DNA from: Aliiruegeria haliotis
GTDB lineage: Bacteria > Pseudomonadota > Alphaproteobacteria > Rhodobacterales > Rhodobacteraceae
Direction of reading: 5' to 3'
Assembly (NCBI RefSeq): GCF_003003255.1
Contig: NZ_PVTD01000001.1
Location: 1,054,001 to 1,118,000 of the forward strand
DNA: 64,000 nt
Within the stretch, counting starts at the first letter, position 1; every line of letters begins with the position of its first letter. The notes below the pieces were generated by a model that worked only from the letters and a program-made list of their open reading frames with translations, did no database searches and was not told where the DNA came from. The position numbers were made by a program, and so were the translations under genes. Below, piece by piece: positions 8,709 through 18,636 of the stretch.

Positions 8709-9938
8709 ATGGCGATGGTGGTCAGACTTCTGGTGGCGGTTGCGGTGTTTGCGGGCTGGGTTGGCCTCGGCACCGAAAGCCGGGCGCAATCGAACCTCTT
8801 TGCCCCCGTGGCCAAGGTCAACGACAGCACGATCACCCGTTTCGAGCTGGAACAGCGGATCACGATGATGCGTCTTTTCCGGGCCCCCGGTGACATCGAG
8901 GAAGAGGCGCTCAAGGCCCTGATAGAAGACAGGCTGCGCCAGCAGGCCGCGGCGGAAATGGGCATCGTACTCGATCCCGACGAAATCCTCAGCGGCATGG
9001 AGGAGTTCGCAGGGCGCGCAGACATGGACGCGGAGACCTTCACCAGCATGCTGGCTGCTGACGGTGTCACCTCCGAAACCTTCCGGGATTTTGTCGAGGC
9101 GGGCCTGCTGTGGCGCCGCGTGGTGCAGACGCGGTTCGGGCCGCGCACCCAGGTCACCGACGCGGAGGTCGACCGGGCGCTGGCGCTGACCTCCCGTCGT
9201 GGTGGCGCCGAGGCGTTGCTGGCGGAAATCATCCTGCCGGCCCGCAACCAGGAAGAGCTTGAGCGATCCCAGGCGCTCGCAGAGCAACTGACCGAGACCA
9301 TCAGCACGCCTGGCGCCTTCGCCGCCGCCGCACGCCAGTATTCCGCCGCCACGAGCGCGGCAAGCGGTGGGCGCATGCCACGCGCCCTGCCCCTCACCGA
9401 ACTGCCACCGCCACTGCGGGCGCAGATCCTGACGCTTGCGCCCGGGCAGATTGCCGAACCGCTGACAGGCGGCAATGCGATCGCCTTGTTCCAGTTGATC
9501 GAGTTGCGGGAGACGGGCTTCGCCGAGGCCACGAACGTGACGCTGGAATATGCGCGCTACCTGATCCCCGGCGCCGGGACAGAGGCTGCCGCGCGCGAGG
9601 CGCGGGAGGTGAGAAACCGCGTCGACACCTGCGAGGACCTCTACGCGGTGAACCAGGGGCAGCAGCCCGAACGGCTGGAGTTCCACACACTGCCCGTGTC
9701 GCAGGTTCCGCAGAGCATCGCCCTCCAGTTGGCAAAGCTGGATCCAGGAGAGATCTCGACCAGCACCAGCCAGGCCGGATCGCTGGTCATGCTGATGTTG
9801 TGCAGCCGGACGGAGAACTTCGAGGAAGCGCCCGACCGGGAGGACGTCCGGCGCAGCCTCGTCGGGCAGCGCGTTGCCTCCTACGGCGAAGGTTACCTTG
9901 AGCAGCTGAAAGCCGACGCGATCATCCGGTACCCGTGA
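8709..9938 (+). CDS. surA: periplasmic peptidyl-prolyl isomerase / chaperone SurA
   Basis: ATG 8709 is preferred to GTG 8697 because AGGA lies seven bases before it and the signal peptide then starts cleanly (MAMVVRLLVAVAVFAGWVGLGTESRAQS, cleavage near residue 26). The 409-residue protein has the SurA N-domain (VAKVNDSTITRFELEQRITMM ... LIEDRLRQQAAAEMGI) and one PPIC-type region at about residues 170-275, containing the SGGRMPRALPLTELPPPL and LAPGQIAEPL motifs. SurA escorts outer-membrane proteins across the periplasm; its position directly after its best-known client, lptD, is the standard arrangement. The stop overlaps the pdxA start. Confidence 0.93.
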   Translation: MAMVVRLLVAVAVFAGWVGLGTESRAQSNLFAPVAKVNDSTITRFELEQRITMMRLFRAPGDIEEEALKALIEDRLRQQAAAEMGIVLDPDEILSGMEEFAGRADMDAETFTSMLAADGVTSETFRDFVEAGLLWRRVVQTRFGPRTQVTDAEVDRALALTSRRGGAEALLAEIILPARNQEELERSQALAEQLTETISTPGAFAAAARQYSAATSAASGGRMPRALPLTELPPPLRAQILTLAPGQIAEPLTGGNAIALFQLIELRETGFAEATNVTLEYARYLIPGAGTEAAAREAREVRNRVDTCEDLYAVNQGQQPERLEFHTLPVSQVPQSIALQLAKLDPGEISTSTSQAGSLVMLMLCSRTENFEEAPDREDVRRSLVGQRVASYGEGYLEQLKADAIIRYP

Positions 9939-10939
9939 TGGCAGAGCCTTCCCCGACGCTTTCGGCGGTGTTGCCACCGGTGATGACCTGCGGCGAACCC
10001 TCCGGCGTCGGCCCGGAGATCGCGGCCCGCATTCATGCCGAACACGGCGCAAGCCTGCCATTTGCCTGGATCGGCGATCCGGCGCATTTGCCACCCGGCA
10101 CCGGGATCGTGGAGATCGCGCGCCCGGCGGAGGCGCCAGAGGCGGCCCGTGACGGCCTGCCCGTGCTGCCGACACCATTCCCGAAGCCTGCGGTTCCGGG
10201 AACCCCGGACCCCGCCAACGCCGCCGGTGTGATCGAGGTCATCGCACGGGCGGTGGACCTGGCCAGAACCGGCGCCGCCGGCGCGATCGTCACCGCCCCC
10301 ATCAACAAGAAGGCGCTCAAGGACGGCGCGGGGTTCGCCTATCCCGGTCACACCGAATACCTCGCCGCGCTGGCGGGGGTGGAGCGCGTGGTGATGATGC
10401 TCGCCTGCGATGCCTTGCGGGTCGTGCCCGTTACGATCCATATTGCGCTGGAAGACGTCCCCGCAGCCCTGACGGAGGACCTGCTGTCCGAGACGATCCG
10501 CATCACGGCGCGGGCGATGGCGCGGGATTTCGGTATCGCACATCCGCGCCTTGCCGTGGCGGGACTGAACCCCCATGCCGGCGAGGGCGGAACCATGGGC
10601 CGGCAGGAAGGCGAGATGATCGCGCCCCTGCTGGAGCGGCTCTGCGCCGAGGGGTTCGCCCTGTCCGGCCCCCTGCCCGCCGACACGATGTTCCACCCCG
10701 AAGCCCGGGCCCGCTACGATGCGGCGCTCTGCATGTACCACGATCAGGCGCTGATCCCGATCAAGACGCTGGACTTCGCGCGCGGCGTGAACGTGACGCT
10801 GGGGTTGCCATTCATTCGCACCTCGCCCGATCACGGCACCGCCTTCGACATAGCCGGAAAGGGAATCGCGGATATCCGCTCGACGGTGGAGGCGCTGCGA
10901 ATGGCCGTCCGGATGGCGCAGGCGCGGGCCGAAGCGTGA
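9938..10939 (+). CDS. pdxA: 4-hydroxythreonine-4-phosphate dehydrogenase
   Basis: A 333-residue enzyme starting at ATG 9938, whose first base is the last base of the surA stop; GTG 9935 is a possible alternative. PdxA signatures are clear: CGEPSGVGPEIA near the N-terminus, VTAPINKKAL, the metal-site histidines in PGHTEYLA, NPHAGEGG and YHDQALIPIKTL, and RTSPDHGTAFDIAGKG near the end. It oxidises and decarboxylates 4-phosphohydroxy-L-threonine with NAD in vitamin B6 biosynthesis, and is cytosolic. The surA-pdxA-rsmA order is conserved in many proteobacteria. Confidence 0.96.
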   Translation: MAEPSPTLSAVLPPVMTCGEPSGVGPEIAARIHAEHGASLPFAWIGDPAHLPPGTGIVEIARPAEAPEAARDGLPVLPTPFPKPAVPGTPDPANAAGVIEVIARAVDLARTGAAGAIVTAPINKKALKDGAGFAYPGHTEYLAALAGVERVVMMLACDALRVVPVTIHIALEDVPAALTEDLLSETIRITARAMARDFGIAHPRLAVAGLNPHAGEGGTMGRQEGEMIAPLLERLCAEGFALSGPLPADTMFHPEARARYDAALCMYHDQALIPIKTLDFARGVNVTLGLPFIRTSPDHGTAFDIAGKGIADIRSTVEALRMAVRMAQARAEA

Positions 10940-11041
10940 GCGGACGTGTGGGCACATCACGGGCCGTGGGCCAGTCCGACCCCGAATGCGCAGCGCCCCC
11001 CGGCGCGGGCGGCAATGCCCAAATGACAAAGGACCCTGGCC

Positions 11042-11881
11042 GTGGCTATTGACGGGCTTCCCCCCCTGCGAGAGGTCATCGCAACCCATGAACTGGCGGC
11101 GAAGAAATCGCTGGGTCAGAATTTCCTGCTCGACCTGAACCTGACGTCGCGGATCGCACGGATCCCGGGCGACCTTTCGTCAGCGTCTGTGCTCGAGGTC
11201 GGACCGGGTCCCGGCGGCTTGACCCGCGGGCTGCTGGCCGAAGGCGCGGGCCGGGTCCTAGCGATCGAGAAAGACGCGCGCTGCCTGCCCGCGCTGGCCG
11301 AAATCGCCGCGGCCTACCCGGAGCGGCTGGACGTCGTCGAAGGGGATGCGCTCGACATTAATCCGCTCTCGCATCTGCAGGCGCCGATCCACGTCGTGGC
11401 CAACCTGCCCTACAACGTGGGCACGGAATTGCTGGTCCGCTGGCTGACGCCCGCAAACTGGCCGCCCTACTGGGCCTCGCTGACGCTGATGTTTCAGAAA
11501 GAGGTCGCGGAGCGGATCGTCGCCACGCCGGGCTCGAAGGCCTACGGCAGGCTGGCCGTGCTCGCCCAATGGCGATGCGAGGCGCGGATTGCCCTGCGGC
11601 TGCCCCCGGAGGCCTTCACACCGCCGCCCAAGGTCAGTTCCGCGGTGGTCCATCTGCGACCGCGCCCCGAACCGCTCCATCCGGCCGATCCGGAGGTGTT
11701 GAGCCGGGTCGTCGCCATGGCCTTCAACCAGCGACGCAAGATGCTGCGCTCCGCATTGAAGGGGCTGGGCGGCGATGTCGAGGGATTGCTGTCCGACGCA
11801 GGCCTTGCCCCGACAGAGAGGGCCGAACGCGTCGATATCGCCGGGTTCGCGGCACTCGCCCGGGCGCTGGCGGCACGATAG
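11042..11881 (+). CDS. rsmA: 16S rRNA dimethyladenosine transferase RsmA (KsgA)
   Basis: A 279-residue methyltransferase starting at GTG 11042 behind AAAGGA. It carries the entry [16 protein letters not shown], the S-adenosylmethionine loop [16 protein letters not shown] (about residues 55-70), the catalytic NLPYNVGT motif (about residues 121-128) and the C-terminal [14 protein letters not shown] / [15 protein letters not shown] helices. It dimethylates two adjacent adenosines near the 3' end of 16S rRNA during small-subunit assembly. The last 141 bases of the gene recur immediately downstream in a damaged form (see 11899-12038). Confidence 0.96.
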   Translation: MAIDGLPPLREVIATHELAAKKSLGQNFLLDLNLTSRIARIPGDLSSASVLEVGPGPGGLTRGLLAEGAGRVLAIEKDARCLPALAEIAAAYPERLDVVEGDALDINPLSHLQAPIHVVANLPYNVGTELLVRWLTPANWPPYWASLTLMFQKEVAERIVATPGSKAYGRLAVLAQWRCEARIALRLPPEAFTPPPKVSSAVVHLRPRPEPLHPADPEVLSRVVAMAFNQRRKMLRSALKGLGGDVEGLLSDAGLAPTERAERVDIAGFAALARALAAR

Positions 11882-11898
11882 CCCCATTGTGCGGGCCG

Positions 11899-12038
11899 AT
11901 GCTGCGCTCCGCATTGAAGAGGTTGGGGGGATTATCGAGGCGTTGCTGTCCGACGCTGGCCTTGCCCCGACAGAGAAGGCCGAACGCGTCGATATCGCCG
12001 GGTTCGCGGCACTCGCCCGGGCGCTGGCGGCACGATAG
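11899..12038 (+). pseudogene. partial duplicate of the rsmA 3' end
   Basis: This segment begins with the same 20 bases as the rsmA segment starting at 11741 and ends in the same stop context as 11881. The two are 140 and 141 bases long. Differences cluster in the first third, including a net one-base loss; the final ~65 bases appear identical apart from nothing I could see. The frame that matches the RsmA C-terminus ([20 protein letters not shown]) is open through to TAG at 12036-12038 but has no methyltransferase domain and no ribosome site, so it is treated as a non-functional remnant. Confidence 0.8.
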
Positions 12039-12103
12039 CCCGACAGCGCAGACGATGCCGCCAATGACGTCCCCGGCGCCTGCCGGGGCGTAATCGTTTC
12101 AGG

Positions 12104-12856
12104 TTACTCGGCGGCTTCCGAAGGCCCCTCGCCGCCCTCTACCGGGGCGTCTTCCGCTTTTTTGGCAGGCGCCTTGCGGGTGCGTTTCTTCGGAGCGGGA
12201 GCGGCCGGGGCATCGGCGGATTCGCCGTCCGTGGAAGCGGCTGCCGGTGCGTCGGGCTTCGGCGCACGCGGTTTGCGCACACGGGGCGACCTGGCTTTCG
12301 GTTTCGGCGCGGTCTCAGGGGTTTCCACCAGACCGGCATCGGCAGCGGGCGCACTCTCAAGACCGACAAGGTCCGGCTGGGGCGCGCTTGTCATCGTGTC
12401 TTCGATCAGGTCAGGCTGCTCGCTCTGCGCCGGATCGACCGCCTGCAATGCTTCCGCCGGCGGCTGATGCTGGGGCTGCTGCTGCGGCCGCGGCTGTTGA
12501 TCCTGACCGCCACCTCCGCCGCCACGGTTCGCATTCTGCTGATTGTCGGAGTGACGTTCCCGCTGACGCTCGCGGTTCTGCTGTTCCTGCTGCTCGCGAC
12601 GGGCTTCCTGTTCCCGCTGCGCCTCGCCCAGCATTCGCGTGTAGTGCTCGGCATGCTGCTGGAAGTTCTCGGCGGCTACACGGTCGTTGCCAAGCGTCGC
12701 ATCGCGGGCAAGCTGGGTGTACTTGTCGATAATCTGCTGCGGGGTGCCACGCACCTTGCCTTCCGGACCGGAAGAATCGAAGACCCGGTTGACAATGTTC
12801 CCTACCGACCTCTGACGGTTCGACTTGGAACGCGAACGTGACTTTGATGATCTCAT
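12104..12856 (-). CDS. DUF4167 domain protein
   Basis: A 250-residue protein starts at ATG 12856; the frame is open much further upstream but that extension is not protein-like. Residues 1-85 are the DUF4167 domain, very characteristic of Alphaproteobacteria: MRSSKSRSRSKSNR, then RSVGNIVNRVFDSSGPEGKV and a helical part with GTPQQIIDKYTQLARDA and AENFQQHAEHYTRML. The rest is low-complexity: a Gln/Arg/Glu stretch, a Gly run, and an Ala/Pro/Lys tail with AKKA-type basic repeats. The basic, disordered make-up suggests nucleic-acid or ribosome association, but this is inference. It regularly sits beside prmC and prfA, as here. Confidence 0.9.
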   Translation of the reverse strand: MRSSKSRSRSKSNRQRSVGNIVNRVFDSSGPEGKVRGTPQQIIDKYTQLARDATLGNDRVAAENFQQHAEHYTRMLGEAQREQEARREQQEQQNRERQRERHSDNQQNANRGGGGGGQDQQPRPQQQPQHQPPAEALQAVDPAQSEQPDLIEDTMTSAPQPDLVGLESAPAADAGLVETPETAPKPKARSPRVRKPRAPKPDAPAAASTDGESADAPAAPAPKKRTRKAPAKKAEDAPVEGGEGPSEAAE

Positions 12857-13082
12857 TGGTTTCTTTGATCCGCCTTGTTGCGGTGAGCCGGACCTTGTGT
12901 CCCTGACAGCGGGAAGAAAAATCCCGTCGCATGGTCCGCGTTGTTGTGGTTGCTCGTACGGGGGGCTGCTGCCCGTCGCTCCGTACACTGTCTGATAATC
13001 ATGGGATACCGCCGGTGACAAGTCAAAAACCGGTAACTCACGCCATTTTGGGGCGTTCGGGCGCGGAATCGTGCCTAAAAGG

Positions 13083-13916
13083 CTACGATTTGGCCGTTGG
13101 ACGGCGTGCAGCGACCACTCTGTCGCGCCCGTCGAAATCTGGGTGGACGGTGATGTTCTCAAGCCCGGCCTCCCCGAACAGGCCGGCAACAGCCTCGCCC
13201 TGGGTGGGGCCGATCTCGACCAGAACCCGGCCGCCGGGGACAAGATGCGCGGTGATCCCGGCCGCAATGGAGCGATAGGCCGTGAGCCCGCAGGCCTCGT
13301 CGGTCAGCGCCATGCGCGGCTCCCAGTCACGCGTCTCCGGCGCGAGGTCCGTCATTTCCGCGGCGGCGATGTAGGGCGGGTTGGAGACCATCAGGTCGAA
13401 GCCCCCTTCCACGGCGCCGTACCAGTCCGACTTCTGAAACGTTGCGGCAATGCCGAGCCGCTCGGCATTGCGCCGCGCCACCGCGAGCGCAGCCCCTGAA
13501 AGATCCGTACCGACGCCTTGGGCCGACGGACGTTCCACCAGCAATGTCAGAAGGATACAGCCCGAACCTGTTCCAAGATCCAGGACCCTTTCGAACGGTT
13601 CCTGCAAGGCATGCGCAATCAGGTCCTCGGTCTCGGGCCGCGGGTCCAGAACGTCTGGCGTGACCTCGAACCGGCGCCCCCAGAACAGCCGTTCGCCGAC
13701 AATCTGCGACACGGGCTGTCGTCGCTCCCGCGCCTTCAACGCCCGCTCCAGCGCCGCCTCCGCCTCGAACGGATCCCGCATGGCAAGGGACAGGCGATCG
13801 GGTGCGATCCCGGCGGCGAAGGCCACCAACCGGCGGGCATCCCGCTCCGGGGTGTCGATCCCGGCCGCGCGCAGCCGCAACTGCGCCTCCGCGACCGCCG
13901 CCGCGATTGTGCTCAC
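13083..13916 (-). CDS. prmC: peptide chain release factor N5-glutamine methyltransferase
   Basis: A 277-residue protein starting at GTG 13916, four bases inside the prfA stop (GTGA overlap). It shows the PrmC/HemK arrangement: an N-terminal helical domain to about residue 75, [20 protein letters not shown] leading into the Rossmann fold, the SAM loop [15 protein letters not shown] (about residues 112-126) and the catalytic NPPY motif (about residue 180). It methylates the glutamine of the GGQ motif in release factors, and the gene directly upstream encodes its substrate RF1. Confidence 0.96.
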   Translation of the reverse strand: MSTIAAAVAEAQLRLRAAGIDTPERDARRLVAFAAGIAPDRLSLAMRDPFEAEAALERALKARERRQPVSQIVGERLFWGRRFEVTPDVLDPRPETEDLIAHALQEPFERVLDLGTGSGCILLTLLVERPSAQGVGTDLSGAALAVARRNAERLGIAATFQKSDWYGAVEGGFDLMVSNPPYIAAAEMTDLAPETRDWEPRMALTDEACGLTAYRSIAAGITAHLVPGGRVLVEIGPTQGEAVAGLFGEAGLENITVHPDFDGRDRVVAARRPTAKS

Positions 13917-14968
13917 GTGCCCAGCTCGGCCAGCTTCCGGGCCTGGTCGTCCGCAACCAACGCGTCGATCACCTCCGACAAGTCCCCCTGCATCACCTGA
14001 TCAAGCTTGTAGAGGGTCAGGTTGATCCGGTGGTCCGTCATGCGGCCCTGCGGGAAGTTGTAGGTTCGGATGCGCTCTGACCGGTCCCCGGAGCCGACCT
14101 GGCTCCGGCGATCGGCGGCCCGCTCCGCGTCGGCCTTCTGCCGCTCGATATCGTAGAGCCGCGCGCGCAACACCTGCATGGCGATCTCGCGGTTGCGATG
14201 CTGGGATTTCTCGGAACTGGTGACGACGATCCCGCTCGGAAGGTGGGTGATCCGGACGGCCGAGTCGGTGGTATTGACGTGCTGGCCGCCGGCACCGCTG
14301 GCGCGCATCGTATCGATCCGCAGATCCGTGGACGGGATGGCGATGTCCACCTCCTCCGCCTCCGGAAGCACCGCGACGGTCGCGGCGGAGGTATGGATAC
14401 GCCCACCCGATTCCGTTTCAGGCACGCGCTGCACGCGGTGAACGCCGGATTCGTACTTCAGCCGGGCAAAGACACCCTCGCCCTGCACGTGAATCACCGC
14501 TTCCTTGATCCCACCCAGCTCGGTTTCCTGCGCCTCGATGACGTCGAACTTCCAGCCCTGCGCCTCCGCATGGCGCTGGTACATGCGCAAAAGATCACCG
14601 GCAAAAAGCGCCGCCTCCTCGCCGCCCGTTCCCGGCCGGATCTCGATCATCGCCGGGCGGGCATCGGCGGCATCCTTGGGAAGCAGCGCCATCCGCAGGG
14701 CCTGCTCATGCCCGGGCAGGCGTTCACGGAGGACCGGTAGCTCCTCCTCCGCCAGTGCCTTCATCTCCGGATCGTCCAGCATTGCCTCCGCCTCCGCGAT
14801 ATCGGCAAGGCATTGCTTCCACGCGGCGATTTCGGCCACAACGGGCTTCAGATCGGCATATTCCTTGGCGAGGCGTGCGATCTCGCTTGCCTCGGCACCA
14901 CCTGCCATCTTCGCTTCCAGAAACTCGAAGCGTGCGGCGATCTCGTCCAGTCTGTCCTCGGGAACCAT
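13913..14968 (-). CDS. prfA: peptide chain release factor 1
   Basis: ATG 14968 gives a 351-residue protein of standard RF1 length; the frame is open a further 31 codons upstream but without family similarity. Visible features are the N-terminal coiled helices ([18 protein letters not shown]), the [22 protein letters not shown] segment, the catalytic [20 protein letters not shown] motif (GGQ, about residues 226-228) and the C-terminal [20 protein letters not shown] block. The factor releases completed proteins at UAA and UAG codons. It is co-transcribed with prmC. Confidence 0.97.
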   Translation of the reverse strand: MVPEDRLDEIAARFEFLEAKMAGGAEASEIARLAKEYADLKPVVAEIAAWKQCLADIAEAEAMLDDPEMKALAEEELPVLRERLPGHEQALRMALLPKDAADARPAMIEIRPGTGGEEAALFAGDLLRMYQRHAEAQGWKFDVIEAQETELGGIKEAVIHVQGEGVFARLKYESGVHRVQRVPETESGGRIHTSAATVAVLPEAEEVDIAIPSTDLRIDTMRASGAGGQHVNTTDSAVRITHLPSGIVVTSSEKSQHRNREIAMQVLRARLYDIERQKADAERAADRRSQVGSGDRSERIRTYNFPQGRMTDHRINLTLYKLDQVMQGDLSEVIDALVADDQARKLAELGT

Positions 14969-15030
14969 GCCGGCTGCCTGCCGCAAAGAGCAGGTTTGGT
15001 CAAGAGCACAGACCATGCTAGGATTCAGGA

Positions 15031-15312
15031 ATGCGCTGGATAACGGTTTTTTTCGCGGCACTGCTCACGCCACCTGCTGTCGCAGACGTAAAGACACCCG
15101 CAGGCAAGGTTATCGACTGTTACTGCACCGACTCCACCGGCAGTCGCGTGGAACTGGGCGAGATGATCTGCCTGCATGTCGACGGACGCATGTTCATGGC
15201 GCGCTGCGAAATGTCCCTCAACAACCCGATGTGGCGTGAGGTCAGCGAAGGATGCATGAGTTCCAGGCTACAGAGCGTGGCGCAGGAAGACGAGCGGCCC
15301 CGGACGTTTTGA
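15031..15312 (+). CDS. small exported protein of unknown function
   Basis: A 93-residue frame begins at ATG 15031 with AGGA seven bases before. Residues 1-19 look like a Sec signal peptide ending in AVA before DVKTPAG. The mature part has four cysteines in a CYC ... C ... C ... C pattern and a tryptophan, which suggests a disulfide-stabilised periplasmic protein. It is divergent from prfA with only 62 bases between the starts. I do not recognise a named family; signal peptide, ribosome site and sensible composition support it as real. Confidence 0.6.
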   Translation: MRWITVFFAALLTPPAVADVKTPAGKVIDCYCTDSTGSRVELGEMICLHVDGRMFMARCEMSLNNPMWREVSEGCMSSRLQSVAQEDERPRTF

Positions 15313-16169
15313 CCCGTCGCATTTGGTTCAGCCGGGCACGCGTCGGAAGCGCGCGACACCTGAGTCCATCGCCAGAGGCGTCGGCCGGGCCGGAATGGGA
15401 GTGACCACCTCTGGCCGGCCAATTTCCAACCAACGTGGTGCACGTATCCATCATTGACGTCGGCATTCAGACGCCGCGAACGATGTCAGGACCGCAGAAA
15501 ACGCTCAGAGTAACTTTTTTGGCCGGTATTGGACGGTTGCTCCAATGCTGACCGCAAAGCCCGCCAGCGACCCCGATTTGCCTGGCTCATGTGTTCCCCT
15601 ACGGTGGCGATCAAACAGCATGTCGCCTGCGTGCCGCCCGGCACCAACGTCTGATCCGAGGCGGTCCATAGCCCCGGATCCTATACTGGCTACGTGACGG
15701 AGACCCCGGCATCACGGCAGGAATCGGTGACCCCGGCGGCGCTGACCGTCTTTGCCGGGAAATCCCCGTTGCCAGAGACACAACCGCGGAGAGGACCTGC
15801 AAATCGACCGCCAGCAGAAGCTGCAGGGTTGCGACGCCTGCGCCCCGTGGCCCCACACACGACAGCGGCAATCGCCACCCATAAGCGCCTTTGGCGTGGG
15901 ATCTGGTCAGATTGGTCAAACCTACCGCGGCGATGAAAGCTCGCAGGCAAGAAGCAAATACAATTTATTTGAATAGCTTACCGGACGTTCCTCAGTTGCC
16001 AGACACGGGCCGCGTGACGCCGGGATCGGGATTGCTCGCTCCTCGAATGAGTCGCGTCTCCGCTCTCCCGGCGCTGACGGCAATGGGTGCCTTCGGACAG
16101 CCGGCTACGGCCAATGCCCTGCCCAGACACTCTCTGTGGTCGTATGCGCGTTGGGATACCCTGCCTCAG
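15313..16169. other. gene-poor stretch between a small exported gene and agmatinase
   Basis: No convincing coding region in about 860 bases. Overlapping short frames on both strands have no ribosome sites. The composition shifts around 15940-15975, where an AT-rich patch contains the palindrome described separately. The rest may be decayed sequence. Confidence 0.45.
15955..15971. repeat. AT-rich palindrome in GC-rich surroundings
   Basis: CAAATA and TATTTG arms (perfect, 6 bases) surround a 5-base spacer. The AT-rich composition is unusual for this window. No gene starts nearby on either strand: the nearest is the 3' end of agmatinase at 16170. The role is unknown. Confidence 0.35.
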
Positions 16170-17141
16170 TTACCGGCCTGCCTGCCGCCGCGTCCAGCAC
16201 CACAGGCACAGGAGTTCCGTCGCGACATGGGCCCCGGCAATCGCAGTCGCCCCACTGGTATCGAACGGCGGGGAGACCTCGACCACGTCACCGCCGATCA
16301 TGTTGATCCCGGCCAGGTCCCGCAGGATCGCCGCCGCCTGCCAGGAGGCCAACCCGCCCCAGACCGGAGTCCCGGTGCCGGGCGCGAATGCCGGATCAAG
16401 CGCATCGATGTCGAAGGTCAGGTAAACCGGGCTGTCACCGACGATCTCCTTCACCCGCGCCGCGACCTCGCCGGGGGCGGCCTCATGCACGCTGCGCGCA
16501 TCGATCGTATGCACACCCAGCGTGTCCTCATTGGTGGTGCGTATCCCGATCTGGACGGAACGTGCGGGATCCACGATCCCCATCTTCACCGCCTTGTAGA
16601 ACATCGTGCCGTGATCGATCCGGTCCATGTCATCGTCAGGCCAGGTGTCGGAATGAGCGTCGAACTGCACCAGCGACATCGGTCCGAACCGCTCGGCATA
16701 GGCCTGCAGGATCGGAAAGGTGATGTAGTGGTCACCGCCCAGCACAAGGCTCGCGGCGCCCGCATCCAGGATGCCGCCGATGTGGTCCTTCAGCGCCGCC
16801 GGGAACGCCGGGACCATGGCATAGTCGAAGGCAAGGTCGCCGTAATCCACCACCGCGAACTCAGAGAGCGGATCGAACCCCCAGCCATAGGGCGGATCAA
16901 TGGGCTGCAAGGTACTCGCCTCCCGAATGGCCCTTGGCCCCAGCCGGGTCCCCGGGCGGTTCGTGACCGCCTGGTCGAAGGGGACACCGGTGACGGCCAG
17001 GTCAACCCCGGCTAGGTCCTTGGTATAGCGCCGCCGCAGGAAGGAGGTCGCGCCTCCGAAGGTGTTTTCGCTCGCCAACCCACGCAGATCCTTGCGCGTG
17101 AACGCGAGATCCACCTCGTTCTTTGCATCTTCCAACGCCAT
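16170..17141 (-). CDS. speB: agmatinase
   Basis: A 323-residue ureohydrolase starts at ATG 17141 behind GGGGAGAA. The arginase-family manganese motifs are all present: LVLGGDHYITFP (GGDH, about residue 127), QFDAHSDTWPD (DAHxD, about residue 150) and TFDIDALDPAFAPGTGTP (DxDxxDP, about residue 231). The lack of an N-terminal extension and the SARE-type entry of arginases, together with the HGTMFYKAVK segment after DAHSD, point to agmatinase rather than arginase. It hydrolyses agmatine to putrescine and urea. An M20 amidohydrolase gene lies upstream on the same strand with a 268-base gap. Confidence 0.92.
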   Translation of the reverse strand: MALEDAKNEVDLAFTRKDLRGLASENTFGGATSFLRRRYTKDLAGVDLAVTGVPFDQAVTNRPGTRLGPRAIREASTLQPIDPPYGWGFDPLSEFAVVDYGDLAFDYAMVPAFPAALKDHIGGILDAGAASLVLGGDHYITFPILQAYAERFGPMSLVQFDAHSDTWPDDDMDRIDHGTMFYKAVKMGIVDPARSVQIGIRTTNEDTLGVHTIDARSVHEAAPGEVAARVKEIVGDSPVYLTFDIDALDPAFAPGTGTPVWGGLASWQAAAILRDLAGINMIGGDVVEVSPPFDTSGATAIAGAHVATELLCLWCWTRRQAGR

Positions 17142-17409
17142 TGGTCTTCTCCCCTTTTTGCCCGGGATTGCCGTCGCATCACGCCCCGACAGGTGGCCCA
17201 AGGACCCGGCGTGTGCTTGCAAACTCACCCGAGGCCCCATTCGCTCCCCTTGATCCATAAACCCGCGGGACTCGCAACGGCAATCGCTCCGCCCGACCCT
17301 TTTCGCGGCACCGATCCCGCGCGCCGCCGCGCCGCAAGGCGCGGCCCGGCCCGGCCCAACGGTTTTTTGTAGTCCGCCAGGACGGCCCAAACCGGCGGGA
17401 GCCCCCGGT

Positions 17410-18573
17410 TCACGCGAGCGGTAGGGCACGCTCCACGAGGCGGGCAAAGAAACTTGCCCCGATCGGCGCCGCCTCGTCGTTGAAATCGAACTCCGGATGG
17501 TGGCACATCGGCCCGATTCCCTGCCCCAGGAACAGGAACGCCCCGGGCCGCGCTTCCAGCATGTAGGAGAAATCCTCCGCCCCCATCTCTGGCGGGCGGG
17601 CCGCATCGACCTTTTCGGGACCGACAACTTCCCGCGCCACTTCCGCCGCAAATGCGGTCTGCGCCTCGTGATTCACCGTCGCCGGGTAGCCCACCTCGTA
17701 GGTGACCTCGATCTCCACGTTCATCGCCTGCGCGATCCCGTTGCAGATCTCCCCGATCCGGCGCCTGACAAGCTCCTGCGCCTCCTTCCGGAAGCTGCGA
17801 ACCGTGCCACCGACGAAGCAACTCGCGGGGATCACGTTGTGTGCGGTCCCGCCTAGGATCTGGGTCACGGAGACGACCACCCGATCCAGTGGCGGCACAT
17901 TCCGTGCCAGGATGGTATTGAGTGCCGAGGCGACCTGCACCGCGGCGGCCAGCGGATCCACCGCCTCATGCGGCCATGCCGCATGGCCGCCCACCCCCTT
18001 GATGTCGATGGCGAACTCGTCCACCGCTGCCAACAGCGGCCCGCTTCGGGTCCCGAAAACCCCAACCTCCGCATCGGGCGTGTTGTGAAGCCCGTAGACC
18101 TCGCCAATACCGAAGCGGTCCATGATGCCCTCCTCGCACATGACCTGACCGCCGCCGCCAAGCTCCTCGGCTGGCTGGAAAATCAGGGCAACCGTGCCAG
18201 CGAACCGTCGCGTCTCCGCCAGGTATTTCGCCGCGCCAAGGAGCATGGTCGTGTGGCCGTCATGGCCACAGGCGTGCATACGGCCCTCGGTTTCGCTGGC
18301 GTGGTCCGCCCCGGTCTCCTCCTGGATCGGCAGGGCGTCCATGTCGGCGCGCAGACCGATGCACGGCCCGTCCCCCTGGCCACGAATGATCGCCACAATG
18401 CCGGTCTGCGCGATCCCTTCGTGCACCTCGTCGACGCCGATCTCGCGCAGCCGCTCTGCCACGAAGGCCGAGGTCTTCGGAAGGTCGAATCCCAGCTCGG
18501 GATTGCGATGCAGCCAGCGGCGCCACTCGGTCATTTCCGCGGCATAGCCTGCGATACGATTGAGAACTGGCAT
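17410..18573 (-). CDS. M20 family amidohydrolase (N-acyl amino acid hydrolase type)
   Basis: A 387-residue metallopeptidase-like enzyme starting at ATG 18573; the frame is open upstream but antisense to mazG. Family landmarks: the opening WRRWLHRNPELGFDLPKT, LRADMDALPIQEETG, the metal-binding MHACGHDGHTTMLLG, the catalytic FQPAEELGGGG and the dimerisation-domain start VGGHAAWPHEAVDPLAAA. This is the IAA-amino-acid hydrolase / hippurate hydrolase subfamily, which splits N-acyl groups from amino acids. The actual substrate cannot be read from sequence. It may be co-transcribed with agmatinase, but the gap is long enough for a separate promoter. Confidence 0.9.
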   Translation of the reverse strand: MPVLNRIAGYAAEMTEWRRWLHRNPELGFDLPKTSAFVAERLREIGVDEVHEGIAQTGIVAIIRGQGDGPCIGLRADMDALPIQEETGADHASETEGRMHACGHDGHTTMLLGAAKYLAETRRFAGTVALIFQPAEELGGGGQVMCEEGIMDRFGIGEVYGLHNTPDAEVGVFGTRSGPLLAAVDEFAIDIKGVGGHAAWPHEAVDPLAAAVQVASALNTILARNVPPLDRVVVSVTQILGGTAHNVIPASCFVGGTVRSFRKEAQELVRRRIGEICNGIAQAMNVEIEVTYEVGYPATVNHEAQTAFAAEVAREVVGPEKVDAARPPEMGAEDFSYMLEARPGAFLFLGQGIGPMCHHPEFDFNDEAAPIGASFFARLVERALPLA

Positions 18574-18636
18574 GGACTTGTCTCCCGGGATGGTCCTAAT
18601 CGGAGACAAGCCTAGACCTGCGCCGGAGCCATGACC

